In this document: one piece after another, positions 16,182 through 25,575 of the stretch
How positions within the stretch are numbered: the stretch's first letter is position 1
How the letters are laid out: each line of letters opens with the position of its first letter
Origin: an uncultured Acetatifactor sp.
GTDB lineage: Bacteria > Bacillota > Clostridia > Lachnospirales > Lachnospiraceae
Direction: 5' to 3'
NCBI GenBank assembly: GCA_934394815.1
Contig: CAKRRD010000002.1
Coordinates: 1 to 64,000 of the forward strand
Length of the DNA stretch: 64,000 bases
Notes under the pieces: generated by a model
What the model was told of the DNA's origin: nothing
The model's input: the letters and a program-made list of their open reading frames with translations, nothing else
Database searches by the model: none
Position numbers and translations under genes: made by a program

Positions 16182-18275
16182 TCAATCTTCCGCATTGTTC
16201 TCCGCAACCTTTGCTGCTCTGGCTGCCACTTCCTTCTCCTGTACATCGGAAGGTGTCTGCTCGTAGCGGGCAAATTCATAGGAGTAATCACCTCTGCCTC
16301 CGGTCATGGACCGCAGATCCGTGCAGTAGCCGAACAATCCGCTCATAGGAATATCCGCCTCAATGACCTGTCTGCCGCCGCTCATGGGTGTCATGCCCAG
16401 CACCCGGCCTCTTCTCTTGTTCAGATCTCCCATGATATCACCGGTATAGGCATCCGGCACGGTAACCTTTAAGGACATAATGGGCTCTAACAGAACGGGG
16501 CCTGCTTCCATGACACCTTTTTTGAAAGCCTGAATGGCCGCGGTCTTGAATGCCATTTCCGAAGAGTCTACCGGATGGTAGGATCCATCGTAGAGCACCG
16601 CCCTGACACCGACTACCGGGTACGCGGCCAGCGGTCCTCTGCCTACGGATTCCTGAATACCCTTTTCCACCGCCGGGAAGAAGTTCTTCGGTACGGCACC
16701 GCCTACGACTTCCGTAGCGAACTCATAGGGCTTCGTCAAATCACCGGAGGGTGAGAAACGCATCTTGACATGACCGTACTGGCCATGTCCGCCAGACTGC
16801 TTTTTGTACTTATATTCCACATCGGACTGTTTCTTAATGGTCTCTTTGTAGGCGATCTTCGGTCTGGACAGTTCAATCTCTACCTTATATTCGTTCAACA
16901 GTCTGCTGACTACAATATCCAGATGCTGGTCACCCATGCCATAGAGCAGGGTCTGACGGTTCTCCGCATCGTTCACTACCCGGATGGTCAGATCCTCATG
17001 GGTCATCTTCTGCAGAGCCTGAGAAATCTTATCCACATCGGCTTTGTTCTTCGGCTTATACCGCATGTAGGTATACGGAATGGAAATATCGAACTTACCG
17101 TATTTGATGGTCGTAGTCTTGGTGGACAGGCTGTTGCCGGTTCTCGCTGCGGTCAGCTTCGCCAATGCTCCGATATCTCCGGCATGCAGTTCACTGACTT
17201 CAATGGGTTTATTGCCCTGCAATACATAGATCTTGCCGATCTTTTCCTCAATGTCACGGTCTACATTATACAACAGGTCGTCGGTCTTCAGTACACCGGA
17301 ATTTACCTTGATTAGGGAATATTTTCCGATGAAGGGATCCACGATGGTCTTCCAGATGTATGCGGACTTTGCTTTGGCAAAATCGTAATCCGCATGGTAG
17401 ATCTCATTAGTTTTTAGATTAATGCCCGCCACTTCCCTGTTCTCGGGACTGGGCATGTATTTGATAATATCATCCAGCAGTGTATACATACCCTGACACA
17501 GAATGTTAGAGCCCATGGTCATGGGAACGATGCTGCTGTCACAGACATTGGTACGAAGGGCCGCACGGATCTCCGCCTCAGAGAAAGTCTCGCCGCCGAA
17601 ATACCGCTCCATAAATTCTTCGCTGGTCTCAGCCACGGCTTCCATCAGGGTGTCACGGCAGATCTGTAGATTGGCCTGGCTGTAATCCGGCACCTCACAG
17701 GGAACAACTTCCTTGCCTTCCCAACGGTTACCGCTCTCGGTAATGACATTGATGTATCCAACAAACTTCTCGTTCTCACGGATGGGCAGATGGAACGGTG
17801 CCATCTTCTTGCCGTACAGATTGGTCATATCTTCCACGACCTGACGGAAGGAAGCGTTATCCACGTCCATGTTGGAGACATAGATGAAACGGGGCAGCTT
17901 ATACTTTTCACAAAGTTCCCATGCCTTCTGGGTACCGACTTCGATGCCGGACTTGCCGTTGACTACGATAATGGCTGCGCCTGCGGCACTGACTGCCTCT
18001 TCCACTTCTCCCACGAAATCAAAATAACCCGGTGTATCAATAATATTGATCTTGTATCCTTCCCACTCAATGGGGATCACGGAGGTACTGATAGAGAAAT
18101 GACGTTTCTGTTCTTCTTTACTGTAATCGCTGAGGGTATTGCCGTCATCCACCCTGCCCATACGGGAAGTGATACCGGACAGATAAGCAAAGGCCTCTGC
18201 AAGGCTGGTCTTACCGCTGCCGCCATGGCCCAGTAATACTACGTTACGGATCTTGTCAGTTGTGTAAATATTCAT
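16182..18275 (-). CDS. Elongation factor G paralogue (EF-G-like GTPase)
   Basis: Translational GTPase with the full EF-G domain set in 697 residues: G domain, domain II, and the C-terminal IV-V pair (GHGQYGHVKMRF, VVGGAVPKNFFPAVEKGIQ, GDIMGDLNKRRGRVLGM). P-loop GHGGSGKT (16-23) and DTPG (80-83) are intact. The G4 motif is SNMD (134-137) where canonical EF-G has NKMD, and switch I carries KEEQKRHFSIST instead of the QERGITI type. This places it with the divergent EF-G-2-like group often found beside a normal fusA. It is not next to rpsL/rpsG, so it is not the housekeeping gene. Possible roles are ribosome recycling or stress-related translocation; not determined. Confidence 0.88.
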   Translation of the reverse strand: MNIYTTDKIRNVVLLGHGGSGKTSLAEAFAYLSGITSRMGRVDDGNTLSDYSKEEQKRHFSISTSVIPIEWEGYKINIIDTPGYFDFVGEVEEAVSAAGAAIIVVNGKSGIEVGTQKAWELCEKYKLPRFIYVSNMDVDNASFRQVVEDMTNLYGKKMAPFHLPIRENEKFVGYINVITESGNRWEGKEVVPCEVPDYSQANLQICRDTLMEAVAETSEEFMERYFGGETFSEAEIRAALRTNVCDSSIVPMTMGSNILCQGMYTLLDDIIKYMPSPENREVAGINLKTNEIYHADYDFAKAKSAYIWKTIVDPFIGKYSLIKVNSGVLKTDDLLYNVDRDIEEKIGKIYVLQGNKPIEVSELHAGDIGALAKLTAARTGNSLSTKTTTIKYGKFDISIPYTYMRYKPKNKADVDKISQALQKMTHEDLTIRVVNDAENRQTLLYGMGDQHLDIVVSRLLNEYKVEIELSRPKIAYKETIKKQSDVEYKYKKQSGGHGQYGHVKMRFSPSGDLTKPYEFATEVVGGAVPKNFFPAVEKGIQESVGRGPLAAYPVVGVRAVLYDGSYHPVDSSEMAFKTAAIQAFKKGVMEAGPVLLEPIMSLKVTVPDAYTGDIMGDLNKRRGRVLGMTPMSGGRQVIEADIPMSGLFGYCTDLRSMTGGRGDYSYEFARYEQTPSDVQEKEVAARAAKVAENNAED

Positions 18276-18350
18276 ATCCCATCCTCCATTTATTCTGCAA
18301 TTTGGGTATTTTGTCCAGCCGTTGGATTGGATTATTAACCCCTTACGTGT

Positions 18351-18379
18351 ATTTTACTAAATATACACTGCTATTACAA
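18351..18379 (-). promoter_or_regulatory. Sigma-A promoter of the EF-G-like gene
   Basis: TTGTAA (18374-18379), 17 nt, TAAAAT (18351-18356) on the minus strand, 75 nt before the ATG. It lies between the gene and repeat array 2. Confidence 0.6.
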
Positions 18380-18511
18380 GTAAATATTGTTAATTATTTC
18401 ATATTTTTGTAAGCTGTCAGAATTTTGCGATATAGATAGTTGTATAAGACATGTAAATCAGAAATTAGAAAAATAAAACGACTCCATATATTCATAATGT
18501 GAGTGGTTGAT

Positions 18512-18903
18512 GGGTATGAGGGGCTTGTTCTGTCACTGATACCCGCGCTATGAAAATCGAATGGGTATCTGAGGCTTGTTTTCTCTCTGGTACCCGCACT
18601 ACGAAAACCGAATGGGTATCTGAGGCTTGTTTTCTCTCTGGATACCCACACTATGAAAATCGGGTGGGTATCTGAGGCTTGTGTTGCCTCTGGTACCCGC
18701 ACTACGAAAACCGAATGGGTATCTGAGGCTTGTTTTCTCTCTGGATACCCACACTATGGAAATCGGATGGGTATCTGAGGCTTGTTTTGCCTCTGGTACC
18801 CGCACTCTGGAAATCGGATGGGTATCTGAGGCTTGTTTTGTCTCTGGTACCTACGCTTAAGAAAAAGAATGGGTATCAGAGACTTGTTCCGTCACTGATA
18901 CCC
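18512..18903. repeat. Hairpin tandem repeat array 2 (eight 51-52-bp units)
   Basis: Units start at 18512, 18563, 18614, 18666, 18717, 18769, 18820 and 18871. Each is a hairpin such as GGGTATCTGAGGC / GCCTCTGGTACCC around a TTGTTTT loop, then an 18-nt spacer of the form GCRCTAYGAAAAYCGAAT. The outer pairs are kept by paired or wobble changes (GATACCC versus GGTACCC). The last unit has a perfect 9-bp stem, GGGTATCAG / CTGATACCC. Apparent reading frames across the array (for example minus 18394-18702) are repeat translations, not genes. The rest of the 18276-18928 gap holds only the promoter above. Confidence 0.9.
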
Positions 18904-18928
18904 ATATCATGAAAAGTTGAACTTCACA

Positions 18929-19774
18929 TTAATACTCTTCCGCGATGTCGATTTCTTCCTGCTCGGCGGCGGTGCTGTCTGCGGAGTAGGGAGTTCTGTG
19001 GAGGTATGCCAGCCAATAGCCGCAGCCCACGATCCCGGCACCACCCACAATGTTGCCCAGTGTGATGGGCAGCAGAGCTTTCACAAGAAAATTGAACCAG
19101 TTCAGGCTCTCGGCTGTAATCCCGTAGACCTGTGCCGTCAGCAGACCGCACACACCGAAATACATATCTGCAACACTATGTTCAAAGCCGCATAACACGA
19201 ACAGCATCACCGGCCAGTAGCTGGTCAGAAGCTTGCCGGATACCCTCTTTGCTGCAAAGGACATCCATACTGCGATACACACCAGGATATTACACAGGAT
19301 CCCCCTCACGAAGGCCTCTCCCACGCTTAAATTCGTCCGGGAAGCCGCAGCATTCACGATGGCCTGCGCCAGCTGTTCCCCGAATAGATCCGGTGTCCGT
19401 CCTGCCACCACCAATACTGCCACAAAAGCTGCACCGAGGAAGTTGCCAATGTAGACAAACAGCCAGTTTTTCAACATTTTCCATACGTTGACTTTCTTCT
19501 CCAGAACTGCCAGTATGATCAGATTATTGCCGGTGAAAAGTTCACTGCCCGCCACCAGTACCATAGCCATGCCTGCCGGAAACACCATAGCGCCTACCAG
19601 CTTTGCCACCGATGCCAAGCCGATGGTGCTGGACGCTGTTGTAGACGCAATCCCCGCAAAGCCGATAAACATACCGGCGAAGAACCCCAGCAGAATCGTC
19701 TTGAAAATCGACAGATTTACCTTGTGGATCCCTACTTCTATATAATTTCTTGCAATTTCCAAAGGTGAATGCAT
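18929..19774 (-). CDS. Formate/nitrite transporter family channel
   Basis: Membrane channel of the FocA/NirC family moving formate, nitrite or a similar small monoanion. With the start at 19774 it has 281 residues and six hydrophobic segments. Family signatures are GFFAGMFIGFAGIAS near the N terminus, VLVAGSELFTGNNLI, and NILVCIAVWMSFAAKRVSGK and CGFEHSVADMYF in the second half. GGAGG 8 nt before the ATG fixes the start; the upstream 40 codons in frame lack family similarity. In a fermentative anaerobe formate export or uptake is the likely role, but no pyruvate-formate lyase gene lies nearby. No classical terminator; the final hairpin of repeat array 2 begins 25 nt after the stop. Confidence 0.88.
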   Translation of the reverse strand: MHSPLEIARNYIEVGIHKVNLSIFKTILLGFFAGMFIGFAGIASTTASSTIGLASVAKLVGAMVFPAGMAMVLVAGSELFTGNNLIILAVLEKKVNVWKMLKNWLFVYIGNFLGAAFVAVLVVAGRTPDLFGEQLAQAIVNAAASRTNLSVGEAFVRGILCNILVCIAVWMSFAAKRVSGKLLTSYWPVMLFVLCGFEHSVADMYFGVCGLLTAQVYGITAESLNWFNFLVKALLPITLGNIVGGAGIVGCGYWLAYLHRTPYSADSTAAEQEEIDIAEEY

Positions 19775-19922
19775 ATCCCAATCCTCCCTGTTTTTCGTAA
19801 CCGTCTCCCCCTGTCTGTGGTGGATCCGGTAATATGAAAATATATCTATTCTTCCGAACAGTATCATCTTGCCATATTTCCAAAGCTCTTGCAAGCAAAT
19901 CCGAAAAGAATATTTCCCTCTC

Positions 19923-19951
19923 TTGATTTTCGCACGTTAATTTGCTATAGT
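19923..19951 (+). promoter_or_regulatory. Sigma-A promoter of tyrA
   Basis: TTGATT (19923-19928), 17 nt, TATAGT (19946-19951), about 73 nt before the ATG. Confidence 0.65.
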
Positions 19952-20024
19952 GTTTGAAGAACAATACCAGATACGTCTGTTTTGTCTCATTGTTCATGCA
20001 AATAACAGAATCGAGGAAATCTAC

Positions 20025-21125
20025 ATGAGTACTCTTACCTTTGGTTTTATCGGTCTGGGTCTGATCGGCGGTTCCATCGCCCGGGCGATCCGTCAGAATC
20101 TTCCCCTGTCTCAGATCATTGCCTATGATATCAACGCCGACACCCTGCGGGAAGCTTCCTGCAGCGGTGTTGCCGATATAATCACGACAAAGATTGATGC
20201 ATCTTTCTCCGCCTGTGACTATCTCTTCCTCTGTGCTCCCGTACAGAAAAACGACGAAAATCTCTCTGCCGTAAAAGAGATCCTCTCTCCCGGAACCCTC
20301 CTCACCGATGTCGGAAGCGTCAAGAGTGAGATCCACAGAGAAATCAAAAAAGCCGGTCTGGAAAGCCAGTTTATCGGCGGCCATCCCATGGCCGGAAGTG
20401 ACCGTGTAGGCTTTATCAATTCCAAAGCCGTGCTTCTGGAAAACGCCTACTACATTCTCACCCCCACGGATTCCGTTCCGGAAAACAAGGTCAACGACTA
20501 TAAAAATCTGGTGCAGCAGCTGGGCGCCATTCCCCTGATTCTGGAACCGGCGCAGCATGATTATGTCACCGCTGCCGTCAGTCATCTGCCTCATATTATT
20601 GCCGCTTCGCTGGTGAACCTGGTGCGGGACAAGGATTCTGCAGACGGACTGATGAAGATGATCGCTGCCGGAGGCTTCAAGGATATTACCAGGATTGCCT
20701 CCTCTTCCGCTGCGGTATGGCAGCAGATCTGCCTGACAAATACCGAGAATATTTCAACACTGTTGTCCTCCTACATAGCTTCTCTCCAGGGAATCCAGCA
20801 GGAACTGAATGCCAAAAGCGGTGAGGATCTGTACGAACTGTTCGACAGTGCCAGAATCTACCGGGATTCCTTCATCAATACCGCCAGCGGCCCGTTAAAG
20901 AGTTCCTATGCCATCACCATCGACATCGCCGACGAGCCCGGTGAGATTGCTGCCGTAGCTACAATCCTTGCCCTGAAAAACATCAGTATCAAGAACATTG
21001 GTATCGTCCACAACAGAGAATACGAGGGTGGTGTCCTGCGCATAGAATTCTATCAGGAAGAAGCCATCGGGAAATCCACGAAAATTCTTCGGGAAAAAGG
21101 CTACAGTCTTCATAACAAGAACTAG
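20025..21125 (+). CDS. tyrA: Prephenate dehydrogenase with C-terminal ACT domain
   Basis: Oxidative decarboxylation of prephenate to 4-hydroxyphenylpyruvate in tyrosine biosynthesis. 366 residues. The N-terminal Rossmann motif GFIGLGLIGGSIARAI and GGHPMAGSDRVGF in the middle are typical, as is the helical region with AVSHLPHIIAASLVN. The C-terminal 70 residues (ITIDIADEPGEIAAVATILA) are an ACT regulatory domain, probably for tyrosine feedback. The ATG at 20025 with GAGGAA 7 nt upstream is preferred over an ATG at 19950, which would add 25 unrelated residues. It is divergent from the formate/nitrite channel and stands alone, not in an aro cluster. Confidence 0.93.
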   Translation: MSTLTFGFIGLGLIGGSIARAIRQNLPLSQIIAYDINADTLREASCSGVADIITTKIDASFSACDYLFLCAPVQKNDENLSAVKEILSPGTLLTDVGSVKSEIHREIKKAGLESQFIGGHPMAGSDRVGFINSKAVLLENAYYILTPTDSVPENKVNDYKNLVQQLGAIPLILEPAQHDYVTAAVSHLPHIIAASLVNLVRDKDSADGLMKMIAAGGFKDITRIASSSAAVWQQICLTNTENISTLLSSYIASLQGIQQELNAKSGEDLYELFDSARIYRDSFINTASGPLKSSYAITIDIADEPGEIAAVATILALKNISIKNIGIVHNREYEGGVLRIEFYQEEAIGKSTKILREKGYSLHNKN

Positions 21126-21146
21126 AAAACCGACTCCATAAATTTC

Positions 21147-21181
21147 AAAAAGAGGTCACCTTACAAAGTGATCTCTTTTTT
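21147..21181. terminator. Bidirectional terminator between tyrA and vanZ-like gene
   Basis: AAAAAGAGGTCAC / GTGATCTCTTTTT with T-runs on both strands. The stem overlaps the 3' end and stop codon of the vanZ-like gene (stop at 21161). Confidence 0.8.
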
Positions 21182-21682
21182 CATATCTTTCTCCTTCTGT
21201 ATCCTCCGCATCAGCTTCTCCCCACAGACACACAAAAAAAGCCCAAACGCGCCGCCGCAGGTATCCAGCACCACGTCCACAAAGCACCCATAACGCCCCG
21301 GAACAAACAGCTGGTGGAATTCATCCGCTCCTGCGGAGATAAACACCCAAAGCACGATCAGCCGATACAGCTTCCGGTTTCTCTCCTTCCAGGGTCTCCA
21401 CATACCATACAGTAGCACGCCCATACAGGCATATTCGGAGAAATGGGCCAGTTTCCGGATCGGATGTTCGAAATAAGCCGCTATACTGTCGATGGCCGTC
21501 TGCGTCCAGTGTTTCCCGGAAATGACATTCAGAAATTCTGCGCATTTTTCTGAGATCATGGAACTTAACGACCCGGATTTTTCACCGTCCTGACCGGAAA
21601 AAGCGAAAATCAGCAGATATAACAGTATAAGTAAAATAGCAGTCACCACACTGACTGCTATTTTCTTCCTATTCTTTTTCAT
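21161..21682 (-). CDS. VanZ-like family membrane protein
   Basis: 173-residue inner membrane protein of the VanZ family, whose general role is unclear (VanZ itself gives low-level teicoplanin resistance). The N-terminal TM segment is followed by FAFSGQDGEKSGSLS, the central RKLAHFSEYACMGVLLYG and SAGADEFHQLFVPGRYGCFVDVVLDTCGG, which are the family signatures, then a last TM. It overlaps the PilZ gene by 14 nt and is the last gene of apeB-queA-pilZ-vanZ. No vancomycin resistance genes are near, so no resistance claim is made. Confidence 0.85.
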   Translation of the reverse strand: MKKNRKKIAVSVVTAILLILLYLLIFAFSGQDGEKSGSLSSMISEKCAEFLNVISGKHWTQTAIDSIAAYFEHPIRKLAHFSEYACMGVLLYGMWRPWKERNRKLYRLIVLWVFISAGADEFHQLFVPGRYGCFVDVVLDTCGGAFGLFLCVCGEKLMRRIQKEKDMKKEITL

Positions 21683-22007
21683 CGTCGTTGACGGTCTGGT
21701 ATACCCGGATCCTTGCCGCGTCGCTCCCCGACATACCTATAAACACAGCACCGTAAGCGTAGGTATCCCCCTTCATTTCAATCCGGACGATCTGTAAAAA
21801 AGCATGCAGTACTTCATGCGTCCAGATCTTGAGTCTGGATTCATACACTGCACCGATGTTCAGCACTTCCCTGCATAAGAAGCCCACTCCCTCGGGAGAG
21901 ACATCCAGGATGTCAATGCTGACTTCCTGCATATCTCCCTGATCCAGTCGATTCACCATCAGGGTGGAACTCATCTCTGTACGTCTGCTTCGTCTTCTTT
22001 CTTCCAT
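21669..22007 (-). CDS. PilZ domain protein, probable cyclic-di-GMP receptor
   Basis: 112 residues, a single PilZ domain. The c-di-GMP motifs are present: RRRSRR at the N terminus (RxxxR) and DVSPEGVGF (the D/NxSxxG motif) about 25 residues on. Its start overlaps the queA stop as TAATG, and its end overlaps vanZ. Small PilZ proteins act as adaptors in motility or exopolysaccharide control; with cheR also in the window, a motility link is possible but unproven. Confidence 0.82.
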   Translation of the reverse strand: MEERRRSRRTEMSSTLMVNRLDQGDMQEVSIDILDVSPEGVGFLCREVLNIGAVYESRLKIWTHEVLHAFLQIVRIEMKGDTYAYGAVFIGMSGSDAARIRVYQTVNDDEKE

Positions 22008-23068
22008 TACCTCTCTCCTTTTAAGTCCGCAATAAACATGGCGTCGCCAAAACTAAAAAAACGGTATTTCTCACAAATGGCCTCTTCGTAGGCATGCAGA
22101 ATATGTTCTCTTCCCGCCAGCGCCGATACTAACATCACCAGGGTGGACTCTGGCAGATGGAAATTCGTGATCAGCGCATCCAGCACCTTGAATCGATACC
22201 CGGGATAAATAAAGATCTCGGTATTGTCACAGCCGGGCTGCACCATACCCTGTTCGTCCGCAGCACTCTCCACGGTACGGCAGCTGGTGGTGCCCACGCA
22301 GATCACACGGCCGCCGTTTTTCTTTGTCTCGTTGATCGTGTTCGCCGCTTCCTCCGTTACCTGGTAGTACTCGGAATGCATATGATGTTCCAGTACATTT
22401 TCTTCCTTTACCGGACGGAAGGTTCCCAGTCCCACATGCAGGGTCACATACGCAATCCGAATGCCCTTGTCCGCGATCTGCCGTAACAGTTCCTGGGTAA
22501 AATGCAGTCCTGCCGTAGGGGCTGCCGCAGAGCCTTCATATTTGGCATAAACAGTCTGATAACGATTCTTATCCTTCAGCTTATGGGTAATATAAGGAGG
22601 CAGGGGCATCTCTCCCAGCTTGTCCAGCACCTCTTCAAAAATCCCCTCATATTCAAAACGGATCAGACGGTTCCCCTCTTCCACGGTCTCAAGGACTTCC
22701 GCCTTTAACAGTCCGCCTCCGAAGGTCAGGCGCTGGCCGGGTTTACATTTCCTGCCGGGTTTTACCAGCGTCTCCCAGACATCCGCTTCTTTTCTCTTTA
22801 GCAGAAGGACTTCCACATGTCCGCCGGTGCCTTCCCGTTCTCCCAAAAGTCTCGCCGGAATGACCTTGGTATTGTTTAACACCAGACAGTCTCCGGGATG
22901 CAGGTAATCGATGATCTCCCGGAAAATATGATGGGAAATCCCGCCGGTATTTTTATCCAGTACCAGCAGTCTGGAGGAAGAACGATCCTCCAGCGGATCC
23001 TGTGCGATCAGTTCCTGTGGCAGATCAAAGTAAAAGTCTGATTTTTTCAGTTCGTTCGTCTCTGCCAT
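22007..23068 (-). CDS. queA: S-adenosylmethionine:tRNA ribosyltransferase-isomerase
   Basis: Transfers and isomerises the ribosyl part of SAM onto preQ1-tRNA to give epoxyqueuosine. 353 residues, typical length. Signatures: [21 protein letters not shown] at the N terminus, [39 protein letters not shown] and [19 protein letters not shown]. The ATG overlaps the apeB stop and the stop overlaps the pilZ start, so all three are translationally coupled. Confidence 0.96.
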   Translation of the reverse strand: MAETNELKKSDFYFDLPQELIAQDPLEDRSSSRLLVLDKNTGGISHHIFREIIDYLHPGDCLVLNNTKVIPARLLGEREGTGGHVEVLLLKRKEADVWETLVKPGRKCKPGQRLTFGGGLLKAEVLETVEEGNRLIRFEYEGIFEEVLDKLGEMPLPPYITHKLKDKNRYQTVYAKYEGSAAAPTAGLHFTQELLRQIADKGIRIAYVTLHVGLGTFRPVKEENVLEHHMHSEYYQVTEEAANTINETKKNGGRVICVGTTSCRTVESAADEQGMVQPGCDNTEIFIYPGYRFKVLDALITNFHLPESTLVMLVSALAGREHILHAYEEAICEKYRFFSFGDAMFIADLKGER

Positions 23069-24489
23069 TACAGGCCCGCTCCTTCCACAAATGCTTTATA
23101 GCCGCGGTATGTCTCATATACGTCAGCCTTGCTGGTAGCTTCCCAGGGGGCATGCATGTTCAACACCGCCACACCGCTGTCGATAACATTCATGCCATAG
23201 AGTGCCAGAATATACGCGATGGTTCCGCCACCGCCCAGATCTACCCTGCCAAGCTCTGCGGTCTGGAAGTTCACCTCCGCCTTGTCAAAGATATGGCGCA
23301 GATGTGCCAGATACTCCGCATTGGCATCGTTGGAACCGGATTTTCCTCTGGCTCCGGTAAATTTGTTGATAACCATGCCGCCGCCTAAATATGCCACATT
23401 CTTCTTATCAAAGCTGGAGGCATAGGTGGGATCAAAGGCGCTGCTGACATCGGAGGAAAGCATACAGCTGTGGGCCAGACATCTTCTGACATTCAGTTCA
23501 CTGTATTCTCCTGCCAGATTCATGACCTCTGCTACTGCATTCTCAAAGAAATGAGACTGCATACCGGTGGCACCTACGGAACCGATTTCTTCCTTGTCCA
23601 CCAGAATACAACACATGGTACGGTCGGTCACATCACTGTCCAGCATCGCCTGCATGGAAGTGTATGCACAGACTCTGTCGTCCTGTCCGTAAGCCAGTGT
23701 CATGCTGCGGTCGAAGCCTGCTTCTCTGGCCTTGCCTGCCGGAACGATCTCCAGTTCTGCGGAAATGAAATCCTCTTCGTGAATATCGTAGGTCTCCTTC
23801 AGAATGTCCAGAACACCTGCCTTTACAGCTTCCTTACCGGCATTCTTCTCCTCTTTTTCCTTTTTGTCCTTCTTATCAAGCAGCAGGGGCCTGTTGCCTA
23901 CGATAATGTCCAGTGCCTCTCCCTCGATGACCTTGGCAGCCTTTTTCTCCAGCTGTTCCTGTGCCAGATGGATCAGCAGATCCGATACGAAAAATACGGG
24001 GTCATCCTCGTTCTCACCGATGTTGATTTCTACACAGGTGCCGTCCTTTTTCACGATCACACCGTGAATGGCAAGAGGGATGGTCACCCACTGGTACTTC
24101 TTCACGCCACCGTAATAATGGGTGTCCAGATAAGCGAAACCGCCATCCTCATACAGAGGATTCTGCTTCACATCCAGTCTTGGGCTGTCAATATGGGCAC
24201 CGAGGATGTTCATGCCATCTGTCATGGGCTTACGGCCGATCTGGAACATGGCGATGGATTTGTTCATCCATACGCTGTATACCTTATCTCCGGTCTTCAG
24301 AGCCACGCCTTCTTTCATCAGGCTCTCCAGCTCACGATAACCGGACTTTTCAATGGTGTTGACAATCGTATCAATACATTCTCTCTCCGTCTTACCGTTG
24401 TCCAGGAAGTCACGATACTGTGCATTTATCTTCTCCAGTTCTTTTAACTGTTTGGAAGAATAGGTCTCCCAGGTGTTTTTCTTTTCCAT
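23068..24489 (-). CDS. apeB: M18 family aspartyl aminopeptidase
   Basis: Zinc aminopeptidase removing N-terminal acidic residues. 473 residues. Metal and catalytic motifs are visible: [12 protein letters not shown] (zinc His and Asp neighbourhood), the bridging Glu in [14 protein letters not shown], and [13 protein letters not shown]. The Lys/Glu-rich insert [15 protein letters not shown] in the middle is characteristic of the clostridial form. AAAGCAAT precedes the ATG, a weak ribosome site. First gene of the apeB-queA-pilZ-vanZ operon; the promoter was not found with confidence. Confidence 0.9.
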   Translation of the reverse strand: MEKKNTWETYSSKQLKELEKINAQYRDFLDNGKTERECIDTIVNTIEKSGYRELESLMKEGVALKTGDKVYSVWMNKSIAMFQIGRKPMTDGMNILGAHIDSPRLDVKQNPLYEDGGFAYLDTHYYGGVKKYQWVTIPLAIHGVIVKKDGTCVEINIGENEDDPVFFVSDLLIHLAQEQLEKKAAKVIEGEALDIIVGNRPLLLDKKDKKEKEEKNAGKEAVKAGVLDILKETYDIHEEDFISAELEIVPAGKAREAGFDRSMTLAYGQDDRVCAYTSMQAMLDSDVTDRTMCCILVDKEEIGSVGATGMQSHFFENAVAEVMNLAGEYSELNVRRCLAHSCMLSSDVSSAFDPTYASSFDKKNVAYLGGGMVINKFTGARGKSGSNDANAEYLAHLRHIFDKAEVNFQTAELGRVDLGGGGTIAYILALYGMNVIDSGVAVLNMHAPWEATSKADVYETYRGYKAFVEGAGL

Positions 24490-24548
24490 ATTGCTTTATC
24501 CTCATTTCCGCATCCGCATTACGGATACTCTTTACTATAACTACAACA

Positions 24549-24570
24549 GGAGAGGTCTTACACCCTCTCC
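24549..24570 (-). terminator. Weak terminator candidate after yihY-like gene
   Basis: The 7-bp stem GGAGAGG / CCTCTCC is followed on the minus strand by TGTTGTAG, a poor T-run, 31 nt after the stop codon. Confidence 0.3.
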
Positions 24571-24600
24571 ATATCAGTGTACTACATTTGTGTCCGCAGT

Positions 24601-25575
24601 TCAATTCCCGTCTGTCAGATTTTCTTCCTGCTTCCCGGGGGTTCTGTCGATCTCTGTATAATGTTTCTTCCTGCGCTGGATCTTCTTAATCTCCCGGATG
24701 CGCCTGCGGTTCTCTCTTGCCAATTCACTCTTACTGCTGGCATGGTTCACCAGCACCCGGTTCACCGGCCGGAAATACCGGTTCAGATAAGCCCCGATCA
24801 GGATAATATACATACAGAAATACATCCACAGCAGAATGATGACCATGATTGCCAGACTTCCATAGATACTATATCCGTTTCCATAGGACACATACATGGA
24901 AAAGCCCCAGGAGAACACACTCCATACCACTGCCGCAAAACAGGCCCCCGGAATCTGTTCGCTGAATTTCAGCTTCGTATCCGGAATATACGTATAGATC
25001 AGCCCAAACAGCAGGATCAGTACCGCCCAGACAAACAGGAAACGGAAGTTCATCAAAAAGCTTACGAACAGCTGTAACTGAGGGATCCTGTACAGTGCAA
25101 TGTCCACCAGCTGATTACCAAATACCATCAGAAACAGAGACAAAATCAGCACCACCAGCATAATCAGGGTATAGAAGCTGGCAATAAAACGAATGACAAA
25201 ATAATTGCGTTTTTCATCCACACCATTGACCGCATTCAGTCCCCGCATCAGCGCCATAACACCTTTTGCCGCCGACCAGACCATGGCAATCAGAGCCACC
25301 GGCAGGATTCCCACCGAACTCTCATACACATCCACGATCAGGCTCTCCACCATAGCATCCGCAATATCCGGCGTTACATCCGTCAGCGCCGTGATCAGGT
25401 TCTGCTCCGTCACTGGCGTATAAGGGATCACTGCGCAGACCACCATGAGCATCGGGATCACCGACAAAAACAGGAAAAAGGCTGTGCTGGCCGCATAGGC
25501 ACTGATATTCTGTTTTTTCATCTGGCTGGAAAAATTCCTCCAGATGCGGATTATTGTCCTGAGCATATTTCGCAT
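24601..25575 (-). CDS. YihY/BrkB family integral membrane protein
   Basis: 324 residues with six or so membrane segments and the family signature SAYAASTAFFLFLSVIPMLM near the N terminus and AKGVMALMRGLNAVNG in the middle. Once called ribonuclease BN by error; the actual function is unknown, and some members affect lipid or envelope functions. The C-terminal 55 residues are cytoplasmic and strongly basic (RRRIREIKKIQRRKKH). It overlaps the end of the SpoIID-like gene by 25 nt and is co-transcribed with it. Confidence 0.85.
   Translation of the reverse strand: MRNMLRTIIRIWRNFSSQMKKQNISAYAASTAFFLFLSVIPMLMVVCAVIPYTPVTEQNLITALTDVTPDIADAMVESLIVDVYESSVGILPVALIAMVWSAAKGVMALMRGLNAVNGVDEKRNYFVIRFIASFYTLIMLVVLILSLFLMVFGNQLVDIALYRIPQLQLFVSFLMNFRFLFVWAVLILLFGLIYTYIPDTKLKFSEQIPGACFAAVVWSVFSWGFSMYVSYGNGYSIYGSLAIMVIILLWMYFCMYIILIGAYLNRYFRPVNRVLVNHASSKSELARENRRRIREIKKIQRRKKHYTEIDRTPGKQEENLTDGN

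Noticed and set aside
18394..18805. Minus-strand open frames of 102 and 68 codons encoding REKTSLRYPF-type repeats
   Set aside because: They are translations of hairpin array 2 in several frames, with no ribosome site and a period not a constant multiple of three (51 and 52).
18512..18903. CRISPR array
   Set aside because: Repeats of about 51 bp are contiguous, the 17-18-nt spacers are themselves near-identical, and no cas genes are in the window.
21161..21682. Glycopeptide resistance gene vanZ
   Set aside because: VanZ-like proteins are common in Firmicutes without resistance, and no vanHAX or regulator genes are nearby.
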